A DNA stretch of 64,000 bases from Rhodococcus gordoniae (GCF_001646655.1 NZ_LPZN01000006.1:62001-126000), one strand, 5' to 3'; positions 38,573 to 51,402 are shown, numbered from the stretch's first letter. Made by a program: numbers and translations. The notes: a model not told the origin generated them from the sequence alone.

Positions 38573-40755
38573 GCACCGAATTCGTGCGGGCCCCGGGCTC
38601 GGAGACCGTCGGCACGGCGGGCACGAGCGAGACGTCCGCCGCCGTGCCGATGACCGAACCCGCTGCGCGCGAACCCGTCCTCGTCCCGCTCGGGCCGCGC
38701 CCCGACGAGGACACCTATCTCACCCCACCCGATGCGCCGCGCCACTATCCCGACGACGTGCGCGCCCGTCTCGACGCCGACGCCGATCGGATCGTCGCAC
38801 GCTACCCGCAGCCACGATCGGCGCTGCTACCGCTGCTGCATCTGGTGCAGGCGGAGGACGGCTACATCACCCCCGCCGGGATCGAGTTCTGTGCCCGGCG
38901 GCTGGGGCTCACCGGCGCCGAGGTCGCCGCCGTCTCGACGTTCTACACCATGTACCGCCGCTCGCCGACCGGCCGCCACCACGTCGGGGTGTGCACGAAC
39001 GCGCTGTGCGCGACGATGGGCGGCGACGAGATCTTCTCCGCCCTGTGCACCCGGCTCGGCATCGGACACGACGAGACCACCGCCGACGGCGCGATCACCC
39101 TCGAACACATCGAATGCAACGCGGCGTGCGACTACGCCCCGGTGATGACCGTCGACTGGGAACTGTTCGACAACCGCACCGTCGACTCCGCGATCGAGCT
39201 CGTCGACGACCTGCTCGCCGGCGGCACGCCCGCACCGACGCGCGGCGCCCCGCTGCGCAACTTCCGCGACACCGCACGCCTGCTCGCGGGGATCCCCGAC
39301 GACCGGCCCGGTGCGCTCGAAGCCGCCGGTACCGCCGGACCGGCCTCCCTGGCCGGACTCGGGGTCGCCCGCGAGCACGACATGCGGGCACCGGAACCGC
39401 CGGAGAAGGACGAGGCCGTCGTCACCGTCGGGAAATTCCCGACGGGTCTGACCCCTGTGCTCACCCGTTACTGGGACGAGGAGCGGGCGTGGACCTTCGA
39501 TGCCTACCGGCGGCACGGCGGCTACGAGGCCCTGCCCATCGCGCTCGGTACGGATCCGGACGCCGTCATCGCCGCGGTGAAGGACTCCGGGATCCGCGGC
39601 CGCGGCGGTGCCGGATTCTCCACCGGAACCAAGTGGTCGTTCATCCCGCAGGGCGACGACAAGCCGCACTACCTCGTCGTCAACGCCGACGAATCCGAAC
39701 CGGGTACCTGCAAGGACATCCCGTTCATGCTGGCCACCCCGCACGCCCTCGTCGAAGGCGTCATCATCGCCGCCTACGCGATCCGCGCCCGGCACGCGTT
39801 CATCTATCTGCGCGGAGAGGCCGTCCCGGTGCTGCGGCGCCTGCACGCCGCGGTTGCCGAGGCCTACGAGGCCGGTTATCTCGGACGCGACATACTCGGT
39901 TCCGGATACGACCTCGAACTCGTCGTCCACGCGGGTGCGGGCGCGTACATCTGCGGCGAGGAAACCGCCCTGCTCGACTCCCTCGAGGGCCGACGCGGCC
40001 AGCCTCGTCTGCGCCCACCCTTTCCCGCCGTCGCGGGCCTGTACGCGTGCCCGACCGTCGTCAACAATGTCGAGTCCATCGCCAATGTCCCGCTCGTCAT
40101 CCGCAACGGTGTGGACTGGTACCGCTCGATGGGCACCGAGAAATCCCCGGGCTTCGCGATGTTCTCCCTGTCCGGGCACGTCAGCACCCCCGGTCAGTAC
40201 GAGGCCCCGCTCGGCATCACACTGCGGGAGCTGCTCGGCTACGCCGGGGGTGTGCGCGCCGGCCACCGGCTCAAGTTCTGGACACCCGGCGGTTCGTCGA
40301 CCCCGATCTTCACCGACGAACATCTCGACGTCCCTCTGGACTACGAGAACGTCGCCGCCGCCGGGTCGATGCTCGGGACCCGGGCCCTGCAGATCTTCGA
40401 CGAGACCACCTGCGTCGTCCGCACGGTGCTGCGCTGGACGGAGTTCTACGCTCACGAATCGTGCGGCAAGTGCACCCCCTGCCGCGAGGGCACCTGGTGG
40501 CTCGTGCAGATCCTCGACCGGCTCGAACACGGTCGGGGTACCGAAGCCGACCTGGAGAAACTGCTCGACATCTCCGACAACATCCTCGGCCGGGCATTCT
40601 GCGCGCTCGGTGACGGTGCGACCAGCCCGATCACCTCGTCGCTGAAGTACTTCCGCGACGAGTATCTCGCGCACTTCGAACACGGCGGCTGCCCGTTCGA
40701 CCCGCACCTGTCGACGCTCGCCGCCGACATTCCCGCGGAAGGAGGCGAGCGATGA
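38569..40755 (+). CDS. nuoE-nuoF: NuoE-NuoF fusion protein of complex I
   Basis: A single 728-residue frame without stop or frameshift. Residues about 40-250 are NuoE (24-kDa): 2Fe-2S ligands Cys142, Cys147, Cys183, Cys187. After a charged linker (about 265-290) residues 292-728 are NuoF (51-kDa): NADH/FMN block [13 protein letters not shown] (345-357), [19 protein letters not shown], and 4Fe-4S ligands Cys632, Cys635, Cys638 and Cys678. These are separate genes in M. tuberculosis and E. coli. An internal ATG at 39382 has no good ribosome-binding site. The same domain pair is fused in some soluble hydrogenase and formate dehydrogenase subunits, so a fused diaphorase is workable; a missed stop in the assembly is the alternative. 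Confidence 0.93.
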   Translation: MSTEFVRAPGSETVGTAGTSETSAAVPMTEPAAREPVLVPLGPRPDEDTYLTPPDAPRHYPDDVRARLDADADRIVARYPQPRSALLPLLHLVQAEDGYITPAGIEFCARRLGLTGAEVAAVSTFYTMYRRSPTGRHHVGVCTNALCATMGGDEIFSALCTRLGIGHDETTADGAITLEHIECNAACDYAPVMTVDWELFDNRTVDSAIELVDDLLAGGTPAPTRGAPLRNFRDTARLLAGIPDDRPGALEAAGTAGPASLAGLGVAREHDMRAPEPPEKDEAVVTVGKFPTGLTPVLTRYWDEERAWTFDAYRRHGGYEALPIALGTDPDAVIAAVKDSGIRGRGGAGFSTGTKWSFIPQGDDKPHYLVVNADESEPGTCKDIPFMLATPHALVEGVIIAAYAIRARHAFIYLRGEAVPVLRRLHAAVAEAYEAGYLGRDILGSGYDLELVVHAGAGAYICGEETALLDSLEGRRGQPRLRPPFPAVAGLYACPTVVNNVESIANVPLVIRNGVDWYRSMGTEKSPGFAMFSLSGHVSTPGQYEAPLGITLRELLGYAGGVRAGHRLKFWTPGGSSTPIFTDEHLDVPLDYENVAAAGSMLGTRALQIFDETTCVVRTVLRWTEFYAHESCGKCTPCREGTWWLVQILDRLEHGRGTEADLEKLLDISDNILGRAFCALGDGATSPITSSLKYFRDEYLAHFEHGGCPFDPHLSTLAADIPAEGGER

Positions 40756-43223
40756 CCGCCGTGTCCGGTGCCGGTGCGGAGAAGTCCGAGACCACCGACC
40801 TGGTGAACGTCACCATCGACGACACCGGGATCGCCGTACCCAAGGGCACTCTCGTGATCCGCGCCGCCGAACTGATCGGGGTGCAGATCCCACGGTTCTG
40901 CGACCACCCGCTGCTCGAGCCGGTCGGCGCGTGCCGGCAGTGCCTCGTCGAGGTCGAGGGCCAGCGCAAACCGCTCGCGTCGTGCACCTCGGTGGTCACC
41001 GACGGCATGGTCGTCCGCACCCAGTTCACGTCGCCGGTGGCCGACAAGGCCCAACGCGGCGTGATGGAACTGCTGCTCATCAACCATCCGCTCGACTGCC
41101 CGGTGTGCGACAAGGGTGGCGAGTGCCCGCTGCAGAACCAGGCGATGTCCAACGGCCGCGCCGAGTCCCGCTTCGAGGACACCAAACGCACCTATCCGAA
41201 ACCCATCGCGATCTCCTCACAGGTGCTCCTCGACCGCGAACGGTGCGTGCTGTGCGCCCGATGTACCCGCTTCGCCGATCAGGTCGCGGGCGACCGGTTC
41301 GTCGACATGCTCGACCGCGGAGCGCTGCAGCAGGTCGGCATCTACACCGAGGAACCCTTCGAGTCGTATTTCTCCGGCAACACCGTCCAGATCTGCCCGG
41401 TCGGTGCCCTCACGGGCGCCGCCTACCGGTTCCGCGCCCGCCCGTTCGACCTGGTCTCCACACCGAGCGTGTGCGAACACTGCGCGAGCGGTTGCGCCCA
41501 ACGCACCGACCACCGTCGCGGAGCCGTGCTGCGCCGCCTCGCCGGAGACGACCCCGAGGTCAACGAGGAATGGAATTGCGACAAGGGACGCTGGGCGTTC
41601 ACCTACGCCACCGCCGACGACCGCCTCACCACGCCCCTCGTCCGCGACCACACGGGAGCGCTCGTCCCCGCCTCGTGGATCGAGGCGCTCGGGGTCGCCG
41701 CCCGCGGGCTGGCGGCGGCACGTGGCAGGGCCGCAGTCCTGACCGGCGGCCGGCTCACCGTCGAGGACGCCTACGCCTACGCGAAATTCGCGCGTACGGC
41801 GCTCGGCACCAACGACATCGACTTCCGCAGCCGCGCCTTGTCGGACGAGGAGACGGCCTTCCTCGCCGCGCGGGTCGCCGGACGGCACCTCGAGGTCACC
41901 TACCGCGACCTCGACCGCGCGCCGGCGGTGCTGCTCGTCGGATGCGAACCCGAGGAGGAATCGCCGATCGTCTTCCTGCGGCTGCGCAAGGCGGTCCGGC
42001 GGAACAGGCTGCAGGTCTTCACGATCGCGCCGTTCACCTCGCGCGGCGTGCACAAACTGTCGGGGCGACTCGAGCAGTGCGTACCGGGCGACGAGGCGCG
42101 TGCACTCGACGCGATCCGCACCGGATCGTCCTCCGACGCGGCCGCCGCGCTGCGAACTCCCGGTGCGATCGTGCTGGTGGGGGAGCGCGCTGCAGTGTCG
42201 CCCGGTGCACTGTCCGCCGCGGCGGCCCTCGCCGATGAGACCGGAGCCCGCCTGGCGTGGATCCCGCGGCGCGCCGGTGATCGCGGCGCCCTCGAAGCGG
42301 GTGCGTTCCCGACCCTGCTGCCCGGGGGCCGCCCGGTCGACGACCCGCAGGCCCGTCGCGACATCGAGTCGGCCTGGGGTCTTGCGGCCGACACCCTGCC
42401 GTCCCGGCCGGGTCGCGACACCGCGGCGATCCTGGCCGCAGCCACCGAGGGCGCGCTGGGCGCGCTCGTGGTCGCCGGGGTCGAACCCGCCGACCTGCCC
42501 GATCCCGATGCCGTACATGCCGGCCTCGACGGCGCCGGGTTCGTCGTGAGTCTGGAAGTGCGGCGCAGCGCGGTGACCGACCGCGCCGACGTGGTCTTTC
42601 CCGTCGCGCCGGTAGCCGAGAAGGCCGGGAGCTTCCTCGACTGGGAAGGGCGCGAGCGGGTGTTCCCGATCGCGCTCCGCGACACCGGGGCACTGCCCGA
42701 TCACCGGGTGCTCGCGGCGATCGCCGATGCTCTGGATCTCGATCCCGGACTCGACGGTCCCGGCTCCCACGACGTCGACACTCTGCGCCGCGAACTCGCG
42801 GCCCTCGGGCGATGGACGGGCGCCGTCCCCGAGACACCGGTGACGTCTCCGCGACCTGCACCACGTCCCGTTCTCGGGGAGGCGGTCCTCGCCACCTGGC
42901 GGATGCTCCTCGACGCGGGCCGGTCGCAGGACGACGAACCCCACCTCGCCGGGACGGCGCACGAACCCGTCGCCCGCCTGTCGGCCGCGACAGCAGCGGA
43001 GATCGGGGCGGCCGACCACCGTTCGCTCACCGTCTCCACCGGACGCGGGTCGATCACGCTTCCGCTGGTGATCGACGAGCTGCCCGACCGTGTCGTCTGG
43101 TTGCCCACCGCCTCGCCGGGTTCGATGGTGCACCTCGATCTCGGCGTCACCGCCGGTGATGTGGTGCGGATCCGAGCCGCCGCGACGACGAGCACGGGAT
43201 CGGCCGAGGAGGATCCGCGATGA
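40752..43223 (+). CDS. nuoG: NADH-quinone oxidoreductase subunit G
   Basis: Iron-sulfur-rich 75-kDa subunit, 823 residues. N-terminal 2Fe-2S ([19 protein letters not shown]...SC), His/Cys cluster region [26 protein letters not shown] and [10 protein letters not shown] of the molybdopterin-like domain. A strong GGAAGGAGG lies upstream of ATG 40752, which overlaps the fusion gene stop. Stop overlaps nuoH (ATGA). Confidence 0.97.
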   Translation: MTAVSGAGAEKSETTDLVNVTIDDTGIAVPKGTLVIRAAELIGVQIPRFCDHPLLEPVGACRQCLVEVEGQRKPLASCTSVVTDGMVVRTQFTSPVADKAQRGVMELLLINHPLDCPVCDKGGECPLQNQAMSNGRAESRFEDTKRTYPKPIAISSQVLLDRERCVLCARCTRFADQVAGDRFVDMLDRGALQQVGIYTEEPFESYFSGNTVQICPVGALTGAAYRFRARPFDLVSTPSVCEHCASGCAQRTDHRRGAVLRRLAGDDPEVNEEWNCDKGRWAFTYATADDRLTTPLVRDHTGALVPASWIEALGVAARGLAAARGRAAVLTGGRLTVEDAYAYAKFARTALGTNDIDFRSRALSDEETAFLAARVAGRHLEVTYRDLDRAPAVLLVGCEPEEESPIVFLRLRKAVRRNRLQVFTIAPFTSRGVHKLSGRLEQCVPGDEARALDAIRTGSSSDAAAALRTPGAIVLVGERAAVSPGALSAAAALADETGARLAWIPRRAGDRGALEAGAFPTLLPGGRPVDDPQARRDIESAWGLAADTLPSRPGRDTAAILAAATEGALGALVVAGVEPADLPDPDAVHAGLDGAGFVVSLEVRRSAVTDRADVVFPVAPVAEKAGSFLDWEGRERVFPIALRDTGALPDHRVLAAIADALDLDPGLDGPGSHDVDTLRRELAALGRWTGAVPETPVTSPRPAPRPVLGEAVLATWRMLLDAGRSQDDEPHLAGTAHEPVARLSAATAAEIGAADHRSLTVSTGRGSITLPLVIDELPDRVVWLPTASPGSMVHLDLGVTAGDVVRIRAAATTSTGSAEEDPR

Positions 43224-44521
43224 GCGTCACCGCCCAGCAGTCCGTGGACCTGTCGATGTTCGGTATCGATCCGTGGTGGCTCGTCGTCGTGAAGGCCCTC
43301 GCGATCTTCGCGTTCCTGGTTCTGACCACGCTCGTGATGATCCTCGCCGAACGCAAGATCATGGCCTGGATGCAGATGCGGGTCGGACCCGACCGGGTGG
43401 GACCGAAAGGACTGTTCCAGACCGTCGCCGACGGCCTGAAACTCGCTCTCAAGGAAGGCATCATCCCGACCGGGGTGGACAAGCCGATCTATCTGCTCGC
43501 CCCGATCATCGCGACGGCCCCGGCGTTCATGGCGTTCGCGGTCGTCCCGTTCGGACCGGAGGTGTCGATCTTCGGAACTCGAACGCCGCTGCAGCTCACG
43601 GATCTTCCCGTCGCGGTCCTCTACGTCCTGGCGATCACCTCCGTCGGCGTCTACGGCATCGTGCTCGCCGGCTGGGCCTCCGGCTCGACCTACCCCCTGC
43701 TCGGTGGCCTCCGCTCCACCGCGCAGGTCATCTCCTACGAGATTGCGATGGGACTCGCGTTCGCCGCGGTCTTCCTGCAGGCGGGCACGATGTCGACCTC
43801 GGGGATCGTCGCCGCGCAGAACGACCTGTGGTTCGTCGTGCTGCTGCTCCCGTCGTTCCTGGTGTACTCGGTGTCGATGGTGGGGGAGACCAACCGCGCT
43901 CCCTTCGATCTTCCCGAAGCCGAAGGCGAACTCGTGGGCGGCTTCCACACCGAGTACTCGTCGCTGCGGTTCGCGATGTTCATGCTCGCGGAGTACGTCA
44001 ACATGGTCACTGTCTCCGCGCTCGCGACCACCTTGTTCCTCGGCGGCTGGCACGCGCCGTGGCCGCTGACGCTGTGGAGCGGCGCGAACTCGGGCTGGTG
44101 GCCGCTGCTGTGGTTCGTGATCAAGGTGTGGGTCGTGCTGTTCGTCTTCGTCTGGCTGCGCAGCACTCTGCCGAGGCTGCGATACGACCAGTTCATGGCC
44201 CTGGGCTGGAAACTGCTCATCCCCGTCTCGGTGGTGTGGGTGATGGTCGTGGCCGTGCTGCGCCTCCTCGACGGCCACGACGTGCTTCCCGGCACCGCGA
44301 GTCTCATCGTCGCCGGTGTGCTGTCCACGGCGCTGCTGTTCGGCTACCTGTCCCTGCGCGCGCGGCGGACCCGGCGTACCGCACAGGCGATCGAGCTGCC
44401 CGGACCCGACGAGGAATTCGACGCCATGGCCGGTGGATTCCCCGTGCCGCCACTACCTGCCCGGTCGGGCACCCGACCGAGCCCGCCCGCTTCGGCGGGT
44501 CGTCTCCCAGGAGGATCGTGA
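43220..44521 (+). CDS. nuoH: NADH-quinone oxidoreductase subunit H
   Basis: Membrane subunit at the arm junction, 433 residues, about eight helices. [20 protein letters not shown] and [23 protein letters not shown] (quoted in parts) are the conserved quinone-tunnel loops. The last 50 residues form an Asp/Pro-rich cytoplasmic extension usual in actinobacteria. Shares a base with the nuoI ATG. Confidence 0.97.
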   Translation: MSVTAQQSVDLSMFGIDPWWLVVVKALAIFAFLVLTTLVMILAERKIMAWMQMRVGPDRVGPKGLFQTVADGLKLALKEGIIPTGVDKPIYLLAPIIATAPAFMAFAVVPFGPEVSIFGTRTPLQLTDLPVAVLYVLAITSVGVYGIVLAGWASGSTYPLLGGLRSTAQVISYEIAMGLAFAAVFLQAGTMSTSGIVAAQNDLWFVVLLLPSFLVYSVSMVGETNRAPFDLPEAEGELVGGFHTEYSSLRFAMFMLAEYVNMVTVSALATTLFLGGWHAPWPLTLWSGANSGWWPLLWFVIKVWVVLFVFVWLRSTLPRLRYDQFMALGWKLLIPVSVVWVMVVAVLRLLDGHDVLPGTASLIVAGVLSTALLFGYLSLRARRTRRTAQAIELPGPDEEFDAMAGGFPVPPLPARSGTRPSPPASAGRLPGGS

Positions 44522-45066
44522 TGGTCGAATTCCGCGGCCCGCTGGCCGGTTTCGGTGTGACGCTCACGACGATGTTCAAGAAGCCCAACACCGAGCAGTA
44601 TCCGGAGCAGAAGAGACCCACCGCACCCCGCTATCACGGACGCCACCAGCTCAACCGGTATCCGGACGGGCTCGAGAAATGCATCGGCTGCGAACTGTGC
44701 GCGTGGGCGTGCCCGGCCGACGCCATCCACGTCGAGGGCGCCGACAACACCGATCAGGAGCGGTACTCGCCCGGGGAACGGTACGGACGTGTCTACCAGA
44801 TCAACTACCTGCGGTGCATCGGCTGCGGACTGTGCATCGAGGCGTGCCCGACCCGCGCGCTGACGATGACGAACGAGTACGAGATGGCCGCGGACAACCG
44901 CACCGACATGATCTACGAGAAGGACCGGTTGCTCGCCCCCCTCGAATCCGGGATGCAGCCACCTCCGCATCCCATGGCGCCCGGCGCCACCGACGAGGAC
45001 TACTACCGGGGCACGATCCCGGTGCCCGAGCACGTGTCCGCCGCCGACGGGGAGGAACACCGGTGA
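44521..45066 (+). CDS. nuoI: NADH-quinone oxidoreductase subunit I
   Basis: 23-kDa subunit with two 4Fe-4S clusters (N6a, N6b): [12 protein letters not shown] and [12 protein letters not shown]. 181 residues; the C-terminal 50 are an acidic/proline tail. Stop overlaps the nuoJ GTG. Confidence 0.98.
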   Translation: MVEFRGPLAGFGVTLTTMFKKPNTEQYPEQKRPTAPRYHGRHQLNRYPDGLEKCIGCELCAWACPADAIHVEGADNTDQERYSPGERYGRVYQINYLRCIGCGLCIEACPTRALTMTNEYEMAADNRTDMIYEKDRLLAPLESGMQPPPHPMAPGATDEDYYRGTIPVPEHVSAADGEEHR

Positions 45067-45857
45067 CCACCGTCCTGCTCGCCGCCGAACTCGTCACGAC
45101 CTCCACCGGGGAGGCCGTGCAGTTCTGGATCCTCGGCGCCGTCGCGGTGCTCGGGGCGCTCGGCGTCGTCGTCGCCCCGAAAGCCGTGTATTCGGCGCTG
45201 TTCCTCGCCATGACGATGATCGTGCTCGCCGTCTTCTACATCGCGCAGGACGCCGTGTTCCTCGGTGTGGTGCAGGTCGTGGTCTACACCGGCGCGGTCA
45301 TGATGCTGTTCCTGTTCGTGCTCATGCTCGTCGGCATCGACTCGTCCGATTCCCTCGTCGAAACCATCAAGGGCCAGCGCGTTCTCGCGATCGTCGTGGC
45401 GATCGGATTCGCGGTGATGCTCATCGGCGGCATCGGGAACACCGCTGTGTCCGGATTCGCGGGACTCGACGCCGCCAACGCCGGCGGCAACGTCGAGGGT
45501 CTGGCGGTGTTGCTGTTCATCGACTACGTCTGGGCGTTCGAACTCACCGGGGCGCTGCTCATCACCGCCACCGTGGGTGCGATGGTGCTCGCCCACCGGG
45601 AACGATCGGAGCCCAGGAAGACCCAACGCGAACTCGCCGCACGCCGGTTCCGAGAAGGAGAACGGGTCACTCCGCTGCCGGCTGCGGGTGTCTACGCCCG
45701 CCACAACGCCGCCGACGTTCCGGCCCTGCTCCCGGACGGCTCGTTCTCCGAACTGTCGGTCGGTGAGCTGCTCGGCCGCATCGGCCGCGACTGGGACCAC
45801 ACCGAGCTCGGCCTGCGCGAACCCGGCGGTGACGACGCGAGGAAGGATCGGCGATGA
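45063..45857 (+). CDS. nuoJ: NADH-quinone oxidoreductase subunit J
   Basis: Membrane subunit with five helices, 264 residues. [19 protein letters not shown] holds the distorted helix 3 region. The C-terminal ~80 residues form a charged cytoplasmic extension (ending [13 protein letters not shown]) longer than in E. coli. GTG start; ATGA overlap with nuoK. Confidence 0.96.
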   Translation: MTTVLLAAELVTTSTGEAVQFWILGAVAVLGALGVVVAPKAVYSALFLAMTMIVLAVFYIAQDAVFLGVVQVVVYTGAVMMLFLFVLMLVGIDSSDSLVETIKGQRVLAIVVAIGFAVMLIGGIGNTAVSGFAGLDAANAGGNVEGLAVLLFIDYVWAFELTGALLITATVGAMVLAHRERSEPRKTQRELAARRFREGERVTPLPAAGVYARHNAADVPALLPDGSFSELSVGELLGRIGRDWDHTELGLREPGGDDARKDRR

Positions 45858-46153
45858 ACCCCGAGAACTACCTCTACCTGTCGGCACTGCTGTTCACCAT
45901 CGGCGCAGTGGGAGTTCTCGTCCGCCGCAACGCCATCGTCGTGTTCATGTGCGTCGAACTGATGCTCAACGCCGCCAACCTGGCCTTCGTCACCTTCGCG
46001 CGGATGCACGGCAACCTCCACGGCCAGGTGTTCGCCTTCTTCACGATGGTCGTCGCGGCCGCCGAGGTCGTCGTCGGTCTCGCCATCATCGTGACGATCT
46101 TCCGGACGAGGCGATCCGCCTCCGTCGACAACGCAGACCTGCTCAAGTACTGA
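45854..46153 (+). CDS. nuoK: NADH-quinone oxidoreductase subunit K
   Basis: 99-residue, three-helix subunit with the proton-relay glutamates in [12 protein letters not shown] and [14 protein letters not shown] overlaps nuoJ. A 56-bp gap without visible features precedes nuoL. Confidence 0.97.
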   Translation: MNPENYLYLSALLFTIGAVGVLVRRNAIVVFMCVELMLNAANLAFVTFARMHGNLHGQVFAFFTMVVAAAEVVVGLAIIVTIFRTRRSASVDNADLLKY

Positions 46154-46209
46154 CAACCCACGAGGACGGTGAGTGTGAGAGCCCACGACGAACCGAGAGG
46201 ACACGCGAC

Positions 46210-48102
46210 ATGACGTCGTTCCTGAACTCGGCGCTGTGGACGATACCGGCACTGCCCTTGGCCGGCGCGTTCGTACTGCTGCTCCTCGGGCGGCGCAGCG
46301 ACAGCTGGGGACATCTGCTCGGATGTGCCACTGCGATCGCCTCGTTCGTCGTCTGCGCCGTCATGTTCGCCGGGTTGCTCGGACTCGACGCGAACGCCCG
46401 GCTCGCACAGCAGACCGTCTTCGCCTGGGTGCCGGTCGGCGAGCTGCAGGTCGATCTCGGCCTCCGGCTCGACGCGCTGTCGATCTGCTTCGTGCTGCTC
46501 GTCACGGGCGTGGGATCGCTGATCCATCTCTACTCGATCGGGTACATGGCACACGATCCGGAACGCCGGAAGTTCTTCGCCTATCTCAACCTGTTCCTCG
46601 CGGCGATGCTGGTGCTCGTCCTCGCCGACAACTTCCTCGTCCTGTATCTCGGGTGGGAGGGGGTCGGTCTCGCCTCCTACCTGCTCATCGGCTTCTGGCA
46701 GTACAAGCCCACTGCCGCGACCGCCGCGAAGAAGGCGTTCGTCGTCAACCGCGTCGGCGACATGGGGCTGCTCATCGCTCTCATGATCATGTTCGCGACC
46801 TTCGGCAGCCTCGACTACGACACGGTCTTCGCCTCGGTCCCCGCCGCGACCGAAGGCACGGTGACGGCGATCGGCCTGTGTCTGCTCCTGGCCGCGTGCG
46901 CGAAATCCGCTCAGCTGCCGCTGCAGTCGTGGCTCGGCGACGCGATGGAGGGTCCCACCCCGGTCTCGGCGCTCATCCACGCCGCGACCATGGTCACCGC
47001 CGGCGTCTATCTCGTCGTCCGGGCGAACGCGATCTTCGACGCCGCACCGGCCGCACGACTCGCGGTGGTGATCGTCGGTGCCGCGACCTTGCTCTTCGGC
47101 GCGATCATCGGCTGCGCCAAGGACGACATCAAGAAGGCGCTCGCGGCGTCGACGATGAGCCAGATCGGCTACATGGTGCTTGCCGCCGGACTCGGTCCCG
47201 CCGGGTACGCCTTCGCGATCCTGCACCTGCTCACCCACGGCTTCTTCAAGGCCGGGTTGTTCCTCGGCGCCGGCTCGGTGATGCACGCGATGAACGACGA
47301 GACCGACATGCGCCGCTTCGGCGGTCTCCGCGCGGTCATGCCGATCACGTTCGCCACCTTCGGGCTGGGCTACCTCGCGATCATCGGGATCCCGCCGTTC
47401 GCCGGCTTCTTCTCCAAGGACAAGATCATCGAGGTGGCCTTCGCCGCCGGCGGTGTCGAAGGTCTCGTGCTCGGTGTCGTCGCGCTGCTCGGTGCGGGGC
47501 TGACCGCCTTCTACATGACCCGCGTGATGATCCTGACCTTCTTCGGCGACCGGCGATGGGCGCCCGACGCCGTCCCGCACGAGTCGCCGGCCTCGATGAC
47601 CCGGCCGATGATCGCCCTCGCCGTGGGCTCCGTCGGCGCCGGCGGGCTGCTGGTGCTCGGCGGCGCGCTGCAGCACTGGCTCGAACCCGTCGTCGGCTAC
47701 GACCATCACGAAGGTGGTCTGCCCGTCTGGCTCGTCACCACCGTCACGCTGGCGGTCGTGCTCGCCGGTGTCGCCGTCGCCTACCGGCAGTACGTGCGCG
47801 AACCGGTGCCCGAGACGGCACCGGAGGCGGTGTCGGCGCTGACCGTCGCCGCGCGCCGCGACCTCTACGGCGACGCGGTGAACGAAGCGGTGTTCATGCG
47901 TCCCGGCCAGGGCATGGTGCGCACCCTGGACGCCGTCGAGTCCACGGGGATCGACGGCTCCGTCACCGGTGCGGCCACCGGGATCGGTGCGCTCTCGCGC
48001 GGACTGCGCCGATTGCAGACCGGCTTCGTCCGTTCGTACGCGTTGTACATGTTCGCCGGCGCGACCGTCGTGGTCGGCGCGCTCGTCCTGGTGACGCTGT
48101 GA
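46210..48102 (+). CDS. nuoL: NADH-quinone oxidoreductase subunit L
   Basis: Largest antiporter-like subunit, 630 residues, about 16 helices with the lateral helix at the C-terminal end. [15 protein letters not shown], the pump lysine regions and [20 protein letters not shown] are intact. ATG 46210 follows GAGAGGA; earlier in-frame codons overlap nuoJ/nuoK and are rejected. Confidence 0.97.
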   Translation: MTSFLNSALWTIPALPLAGAFVLLLLGRRSDSWGHLLGCATAIASFVVCAVMFAGLLGLDANARLAQQTVFAWVPVGELQVDLGLRLDALSICFVLLVTGVGSLIHLYSIGYMAHDPERRKFFAYLNLFLAAMLVLVLADNFLVLYLGWEGVGLASYLLIGFWQYKPTAATAAKKAFVVNRVGDMGLLIALMIMFATFGSLDYDTVFASVPAATEGTVTAIGLCLLLAACAKSAQLPLQSWLGDAMEGPTPVSALIHAATMVTAGVYLVVRANAIFDAAPAARLAVVIVGAATLLFGAIIGCAKDDIKKALAASTMSQIGYMVLAAGLGPAGYAFAILHLLTHGFFKAGLFLGAGSVMHAMNDETDMRRFGGLRAVMPITFATFGLGYLAIIGIPPFAGFFSKDKIIEVAFAAGGVEGLVLGVVALLGAGLTAFYMTRVMILTFFGDRRWAPDAVPHESPASMTRPMIALAVGSVGAGGLLVLGGALQHWLEPVVGYDHHEGGLPVWLVTTVTLAVVLAGVAVAYRQYVREPVPETAPEAVSALTVAARRDLYGDAVNEAVFMRPGQGMVRTLDAVESTGIDGSVTGAATGIGALSRGLRRLQTGFVRSYALYMFAGATVVVGALVLVTL

Positions 48103-48115
48103 TGGGGGTGTACCG

Positions 48116-49801
48116 GTGACCACCGTTCCCTGGTTGACGATCCTGTGGGTGCTCCCGCTGCTCGGCGCCGCCGTGATCGCGGCCCTGCCCGCACGACAGA
48201 GCTCCGCCGTCAGGGCGCTCGCCCTCGCGGTATCGATCGCCGTCCTGGTGGTCGCGGTGATCGTCGCCGTCGGGTTCGACCGCGCGGGCGAGCGATTCCA
48301 GTTCGTCGAGTCGCACGACTGGATCCCGTCGTTCGGTGCCGGTTACCGGCTCGGCGTCGACGGGATCGCCCTGGTGCTCGTCCTGCTCACCGCCGCACTC
48401 GTGCCGTTGCTCCTGGCCGCCGGGTGGCACGACCACCGCGTCGCCGACGAGGAGGCCGGTTCGGCGCGCCCCCGATCCGCCCACACCTATGTGGCTTTGA
48501 TCCTGCTCGTCGAGTCGATGGTGCTCGTGTCGTTCACCGCCCTCGACATCCTGCTGTTCTACGTCTTCTTCGAAGCGATGCTCGTCCCGATGTACTTCCT
48601 CATCGGCGGATTCGGCTCCCCGGGAACACCGCGAGCCGACCGGGCGCGCGCCGCCGTGAAGTTCCTGCTGTACAACCTGCTCGGCGGGTTGGTGATGCTC
48701 GCCGCGCTGATCGGCTTGTACGTGGTCACCGCCCGATCCGGGTTGGGGGAGACCGCGGGTGTCGGCACCTTCGACGTCCGGACCGTCACCGCGGCGGCCG
48801 TCGCCGGCGATCTCGACGCGACCCCCGCCGTGCTCGGCGCCCTGTGTTTCGGTTTCCTCGTCGCCTTCGCGGTGAAGGCCCCGCTGTGGCCGCTGCACGG
48901 ATGGTTGCCCGACGCGGCGGTGCGGACCACCCCGGTCGCCGCGGTGCTCATGATGGCCGTGGTGGACAAGGTCGGCACGTTCGGGATGCTGCGCTACTGC
49001 CTGCAGCTCTTTCCCGACGCCTCGGTGACCTTCGCGCCGGTCGTGGCGACCCTCGCCGTCATCGGCATCGTCTACGGCGCCATGCTCGCGATCGGCCAGA
49101 CCGACGTCATGCGCCTGATCGCCTACACGTCCATCTCACACTTCGGGTTCATCGTCCTCGGTATCTTCGCGCTGACGGCGCAGGGGCAGGCCGGCTCCAC
49201 CCTGTACATGGTCAACCACGGAATCTCCACGGCCGCACTGTTCCTCATCGCCGGATTCCTCGTCTCGCGGCACGGCGACCGCACGATCGCGGCGTACGGC
49301 GGCGTACAGAAGATCGCGCCGGTCCTCGCCGGGACCTTCCTCGTCGCCGGGCTGGCGACCCTGTCCCTGCCCGGACTCGCCCCGTTCGTCAGTGAATTCC
49401 TCGTCTTCGTCGGCACCTATCCCCGCTATCGGGTGGCGGCGGTGATCGCGACGCCGGCGCTCGTGCTGTCCGCGCTCTACGTGCTGTGGCTCTATCAGCG
49501 CATGATGGGAGGCCCCGTGCGCCTACCCGGCCGGGACCACGACGGGGACGACGGCGCCGAGCACACACGCAGGCTCTCCGATCTCGTGCCGCGGGAGATC
49601 GCGGTGGTCGCGCCGCTGCTCGCGTTGCTGCTCGTACTGGGGATCTATCCGAAACCGGCGCTCGATGTCATCACCCCCGCAGTCGACGACACGCTCGTCT
49701 CGATCGACATCTCCCGGCCGGAGCCGGTGGTGCCCGCCGAGCGTCCGATCGCCGAGAGTGACGTTCCGGCCCACGGTTCCGAGGAAGGTGAAGCCGAATG
49801 A
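48116..49801 (+). CDS. nuoM: NADH-quinone oxidoreductase subunit M
   Basis: Antiporter-like proton-pumping subunit, 561 residues. FFEAMLVPMYFLIG and KAPLWPLHGWLPDA are conserved blocks with pump Glu/Lys. GTG start 13 nt after nuoL. Stop overlaps nuoN (ATGA). Confidence 0.97.
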   Translation: MTTVPWLTILWVLPLLGAAVIAALPARQSSAVRALALAVSIAVLVVAVIVAVGFDRAGERFQFVESHDWIPSFGAGYRLGVDGIALVLVLLTAALVPLLLAAGWHDHRVADEEAGSARPRSAHTYVALILLVESMVLVSFTALDILLFYVFFEAMLVPMYFLIGGFGSPGTPRADRARAAVKFLLYNLLGGLVMLAALIGLYVVTARSGLGETAGVGTFDVRTVTAAAVAGDLDATPAVLGALCFGFLVAFAVKAPLWPLHGWLPDAAVRTTPVAAVLMMAVVDKVGTFGMLRYCLQLFPDASVTFAPVVATLAVIGIVYGAMLAIGQTDVMRLIAYTSISHFGFIVLGIFALTAQGQAGSTLYMVNHGISTAALFLIAGFLVSRHGDRTIAAYGGVQKIAPVLAGTFLVAGLATLSLPGLAPFVSEFLVFVGTYPRYRVAAVIATPALVLSALYVLWLYQRMMGGPVRLPGRDHDGDDGAEHTRRLSDLVPREIAVVAPLLALLLVLGIYPKPALDVITPAVDDTLVSIDISRPEPVVPAERPIAESDVPAHGSEEGEAE

Positions 49802-51402
49802 ACCCCTCCGAGGGCATCGTCGTTCTTGCCGCGTCCCTCCCCGCCCCGGCGATCGACTACGGCCTGATCGCGCCCATCCTGATCGTGTTCGCCGCGGCCG
49901 TCGTCGGCGTACTCGTCGAATCCTTCGTGCCGGCCTCGGCGCGCTATCCCGCCCACGTGGTCCTGACGACGGTCGCGCTCGTGGCGGCGTTCGTCGCGGT
50001 CGTGATGCTCGCCGGAACCCGCGCGACCACCCTGTCGGGGGCGGTCGTGATCGACGGCCCGGCGCTGTTCCTGCAGGGCTCGGTCCTGATCGTGTCGTTG
50101 CTGTCGGTCGCGCTGGTCGCGGAACGCAGCATCGAACCGGCTCGTGCACACTCCGTTTCCCGCACGGCGGTCGGTGCGCATCTCGACGCGTTCGCACCTC
50201 AGGCGTCGGCGATCCCGGGTACCGCCGCCGAACGACAGGCACTCGCGGCGGGCGGCGCACGGACCGAGGTCTTCCCGCTCCTGCTGTTCGCGGTGGGTGG
50301 GATGCTCGTGTTCCCCGCCTCGGACGACCTGCTGACGATGTTCGTCGCACTCGAAGTGCTGTCGCTGCCGCTGTACCTTCTGTGCGGGCTCGCGCGGCGC
50401 CGACGGTTGCTCTCGCAGGAAGCCGCGCTGAAGTACTTCCTGCTGGGAGCGTTCTCGTCGGCGTTCTTCCTGTACGGGGTGGCGATGCTCTACGGCTACG
50501 CCGGCACTGTTCACCTCGGAGGTATCGCCGCAGCGATCGACACGGGTGCGGGCAACGAGACCACAGCGCTCGTCGGGGTGGGCCTGCTGGCCGTCGGCCT
50601 GCTGTTCAAAGTCGGCGCGGTGCCCTTCCACTCGTGGACCCCGGACGTCTACCAGGGGGCCCCGACCCCCGTCACCGCATTCATGGCCGCCGCGACGAAG
50701 ATCGCCGCGTTCGGCGCCCTGCTGCGCGTGCTCTACGTCGCGGTCCCCGGTTCCGCCGACCAGTGGCGGCCGATCCTGTGGGCCGTCGCGATCGCGACGA
50801 TGGTCGTCGGCGCGGTCCTGGCGGTGACGCAGAACGACATCAAGCGCATGCTCGCGTACTCGGCGATCAGCCACACCGGATTCGTGCTCACCGGCGTCGT
50901 CGCCGGCACTGCGTCCGGCGTGTCGTCGACACTGTTCTACCTGCTCGTCTACGGCATCGGAACGGTCGGTGTGTTCGCCGTCGTGACCCTCGTCCGCGAC
51001 CCGGACGGTGAGGCCTGGGAGTTGTCGCGGTGGGCCGGCCTCGGACGGCGCTCGCCGCTGCTCGGAGGGGCCTTCGCACTGTTCCTGTTGTCACTGGCGG
51101 GCATTCCGCTCACCAGCGGGTTCATCGCCAAGTTCGCGGTCTTCGGTGCCGCGATCGCGGGAGGCGCGGCTCCACTCGTGATCGTCGGTGTGCTCGTCAG
51201 CGCGGTCGCGGCGTACTTCTACGTACGGGTGATCGTGCTGATGTTCTTCACCGAGCCGACCGCCGACGCCCCGCAGCTCGCGACCTCCACCGTGGCGACG
51301 AGCGCCGCGATCGCGTTCGCGGCGGTGGCGACGGTGCTGCTCGGCATCCTGCCGCAACCCGTCCTCGACCTCGCCGAGCAGGCGGCGATGTTCGTACTCT
51401 GA
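49798..51402 (+). CDS. nuoN: NADH-quinone oxidoreductase subunit N
   Basis: Third antiporter-like subunit and last gene of the operon, 534 residues. [20 protein letters not shown] and [17 protein letters not shown] are diagnostic. Has an extra loop rich in Ala/Arg after helix 3 (about residues 117-155), as often seen in actinobacteria. Confidence 0.97.
   Translation: MNPSEGIVVLAASLPAPAIDYGLIAPILIVFAAAVVGVLVESFVPASARYPAHVVLTTVALVAAFVAVVMLAGTRATTLSGAVVIDGPALFLQGSVLIVSLLSVALVAERSIEPARAHSVSRTAVGAHLDAFAPQASAIPGTAAERQALAAGGARTEVFPLLLFAVGGMLVFPASDDLLTMFVALEVLSLPLYLLCGLARRRRLLSQEAALKYFLLGAFSSAFFLYGVAMLYGYAGTVHLGGIAAAIDTGAGNETTALVGVGLLAVGLLFKVGAVPFHSWTPDVYQGAPTPVTAFMAAATKIAAFGALLRVLYVAVPGSADQWRPILWAVAIATMVVGAVLAVTQNDIKRMLAYSAISHTGFVLTGVVAGTASGVSSTLFYLLVYGIGTVGVFAVVTLVRDPDGEAWELSRWAGLGRRSPLLGGAFALFLLSLAGIPLTSGFIAKFAVFGAAIAGGAAPLVIVGVLVSAVAAYFYVRVIVLMFFTEPTADAPQLATSTVATSAAIAFAAVATVLLGILPQPVLDLAEQAAMFVL

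Noticed and set aside
39382-40755. Independent nuoF starting at an internal ATG
   Set aside because: ATG 39382 lacks a ribosome-binding site and lies in the linker; the continuous frame is the simpler reading.
45874-48123. Long open frame antisense to nuoK-nuoL
   Set aside because: Mirror of well-supported membrane genes; composition rich in Arg, Glu, Gly and His with no fold or motif.
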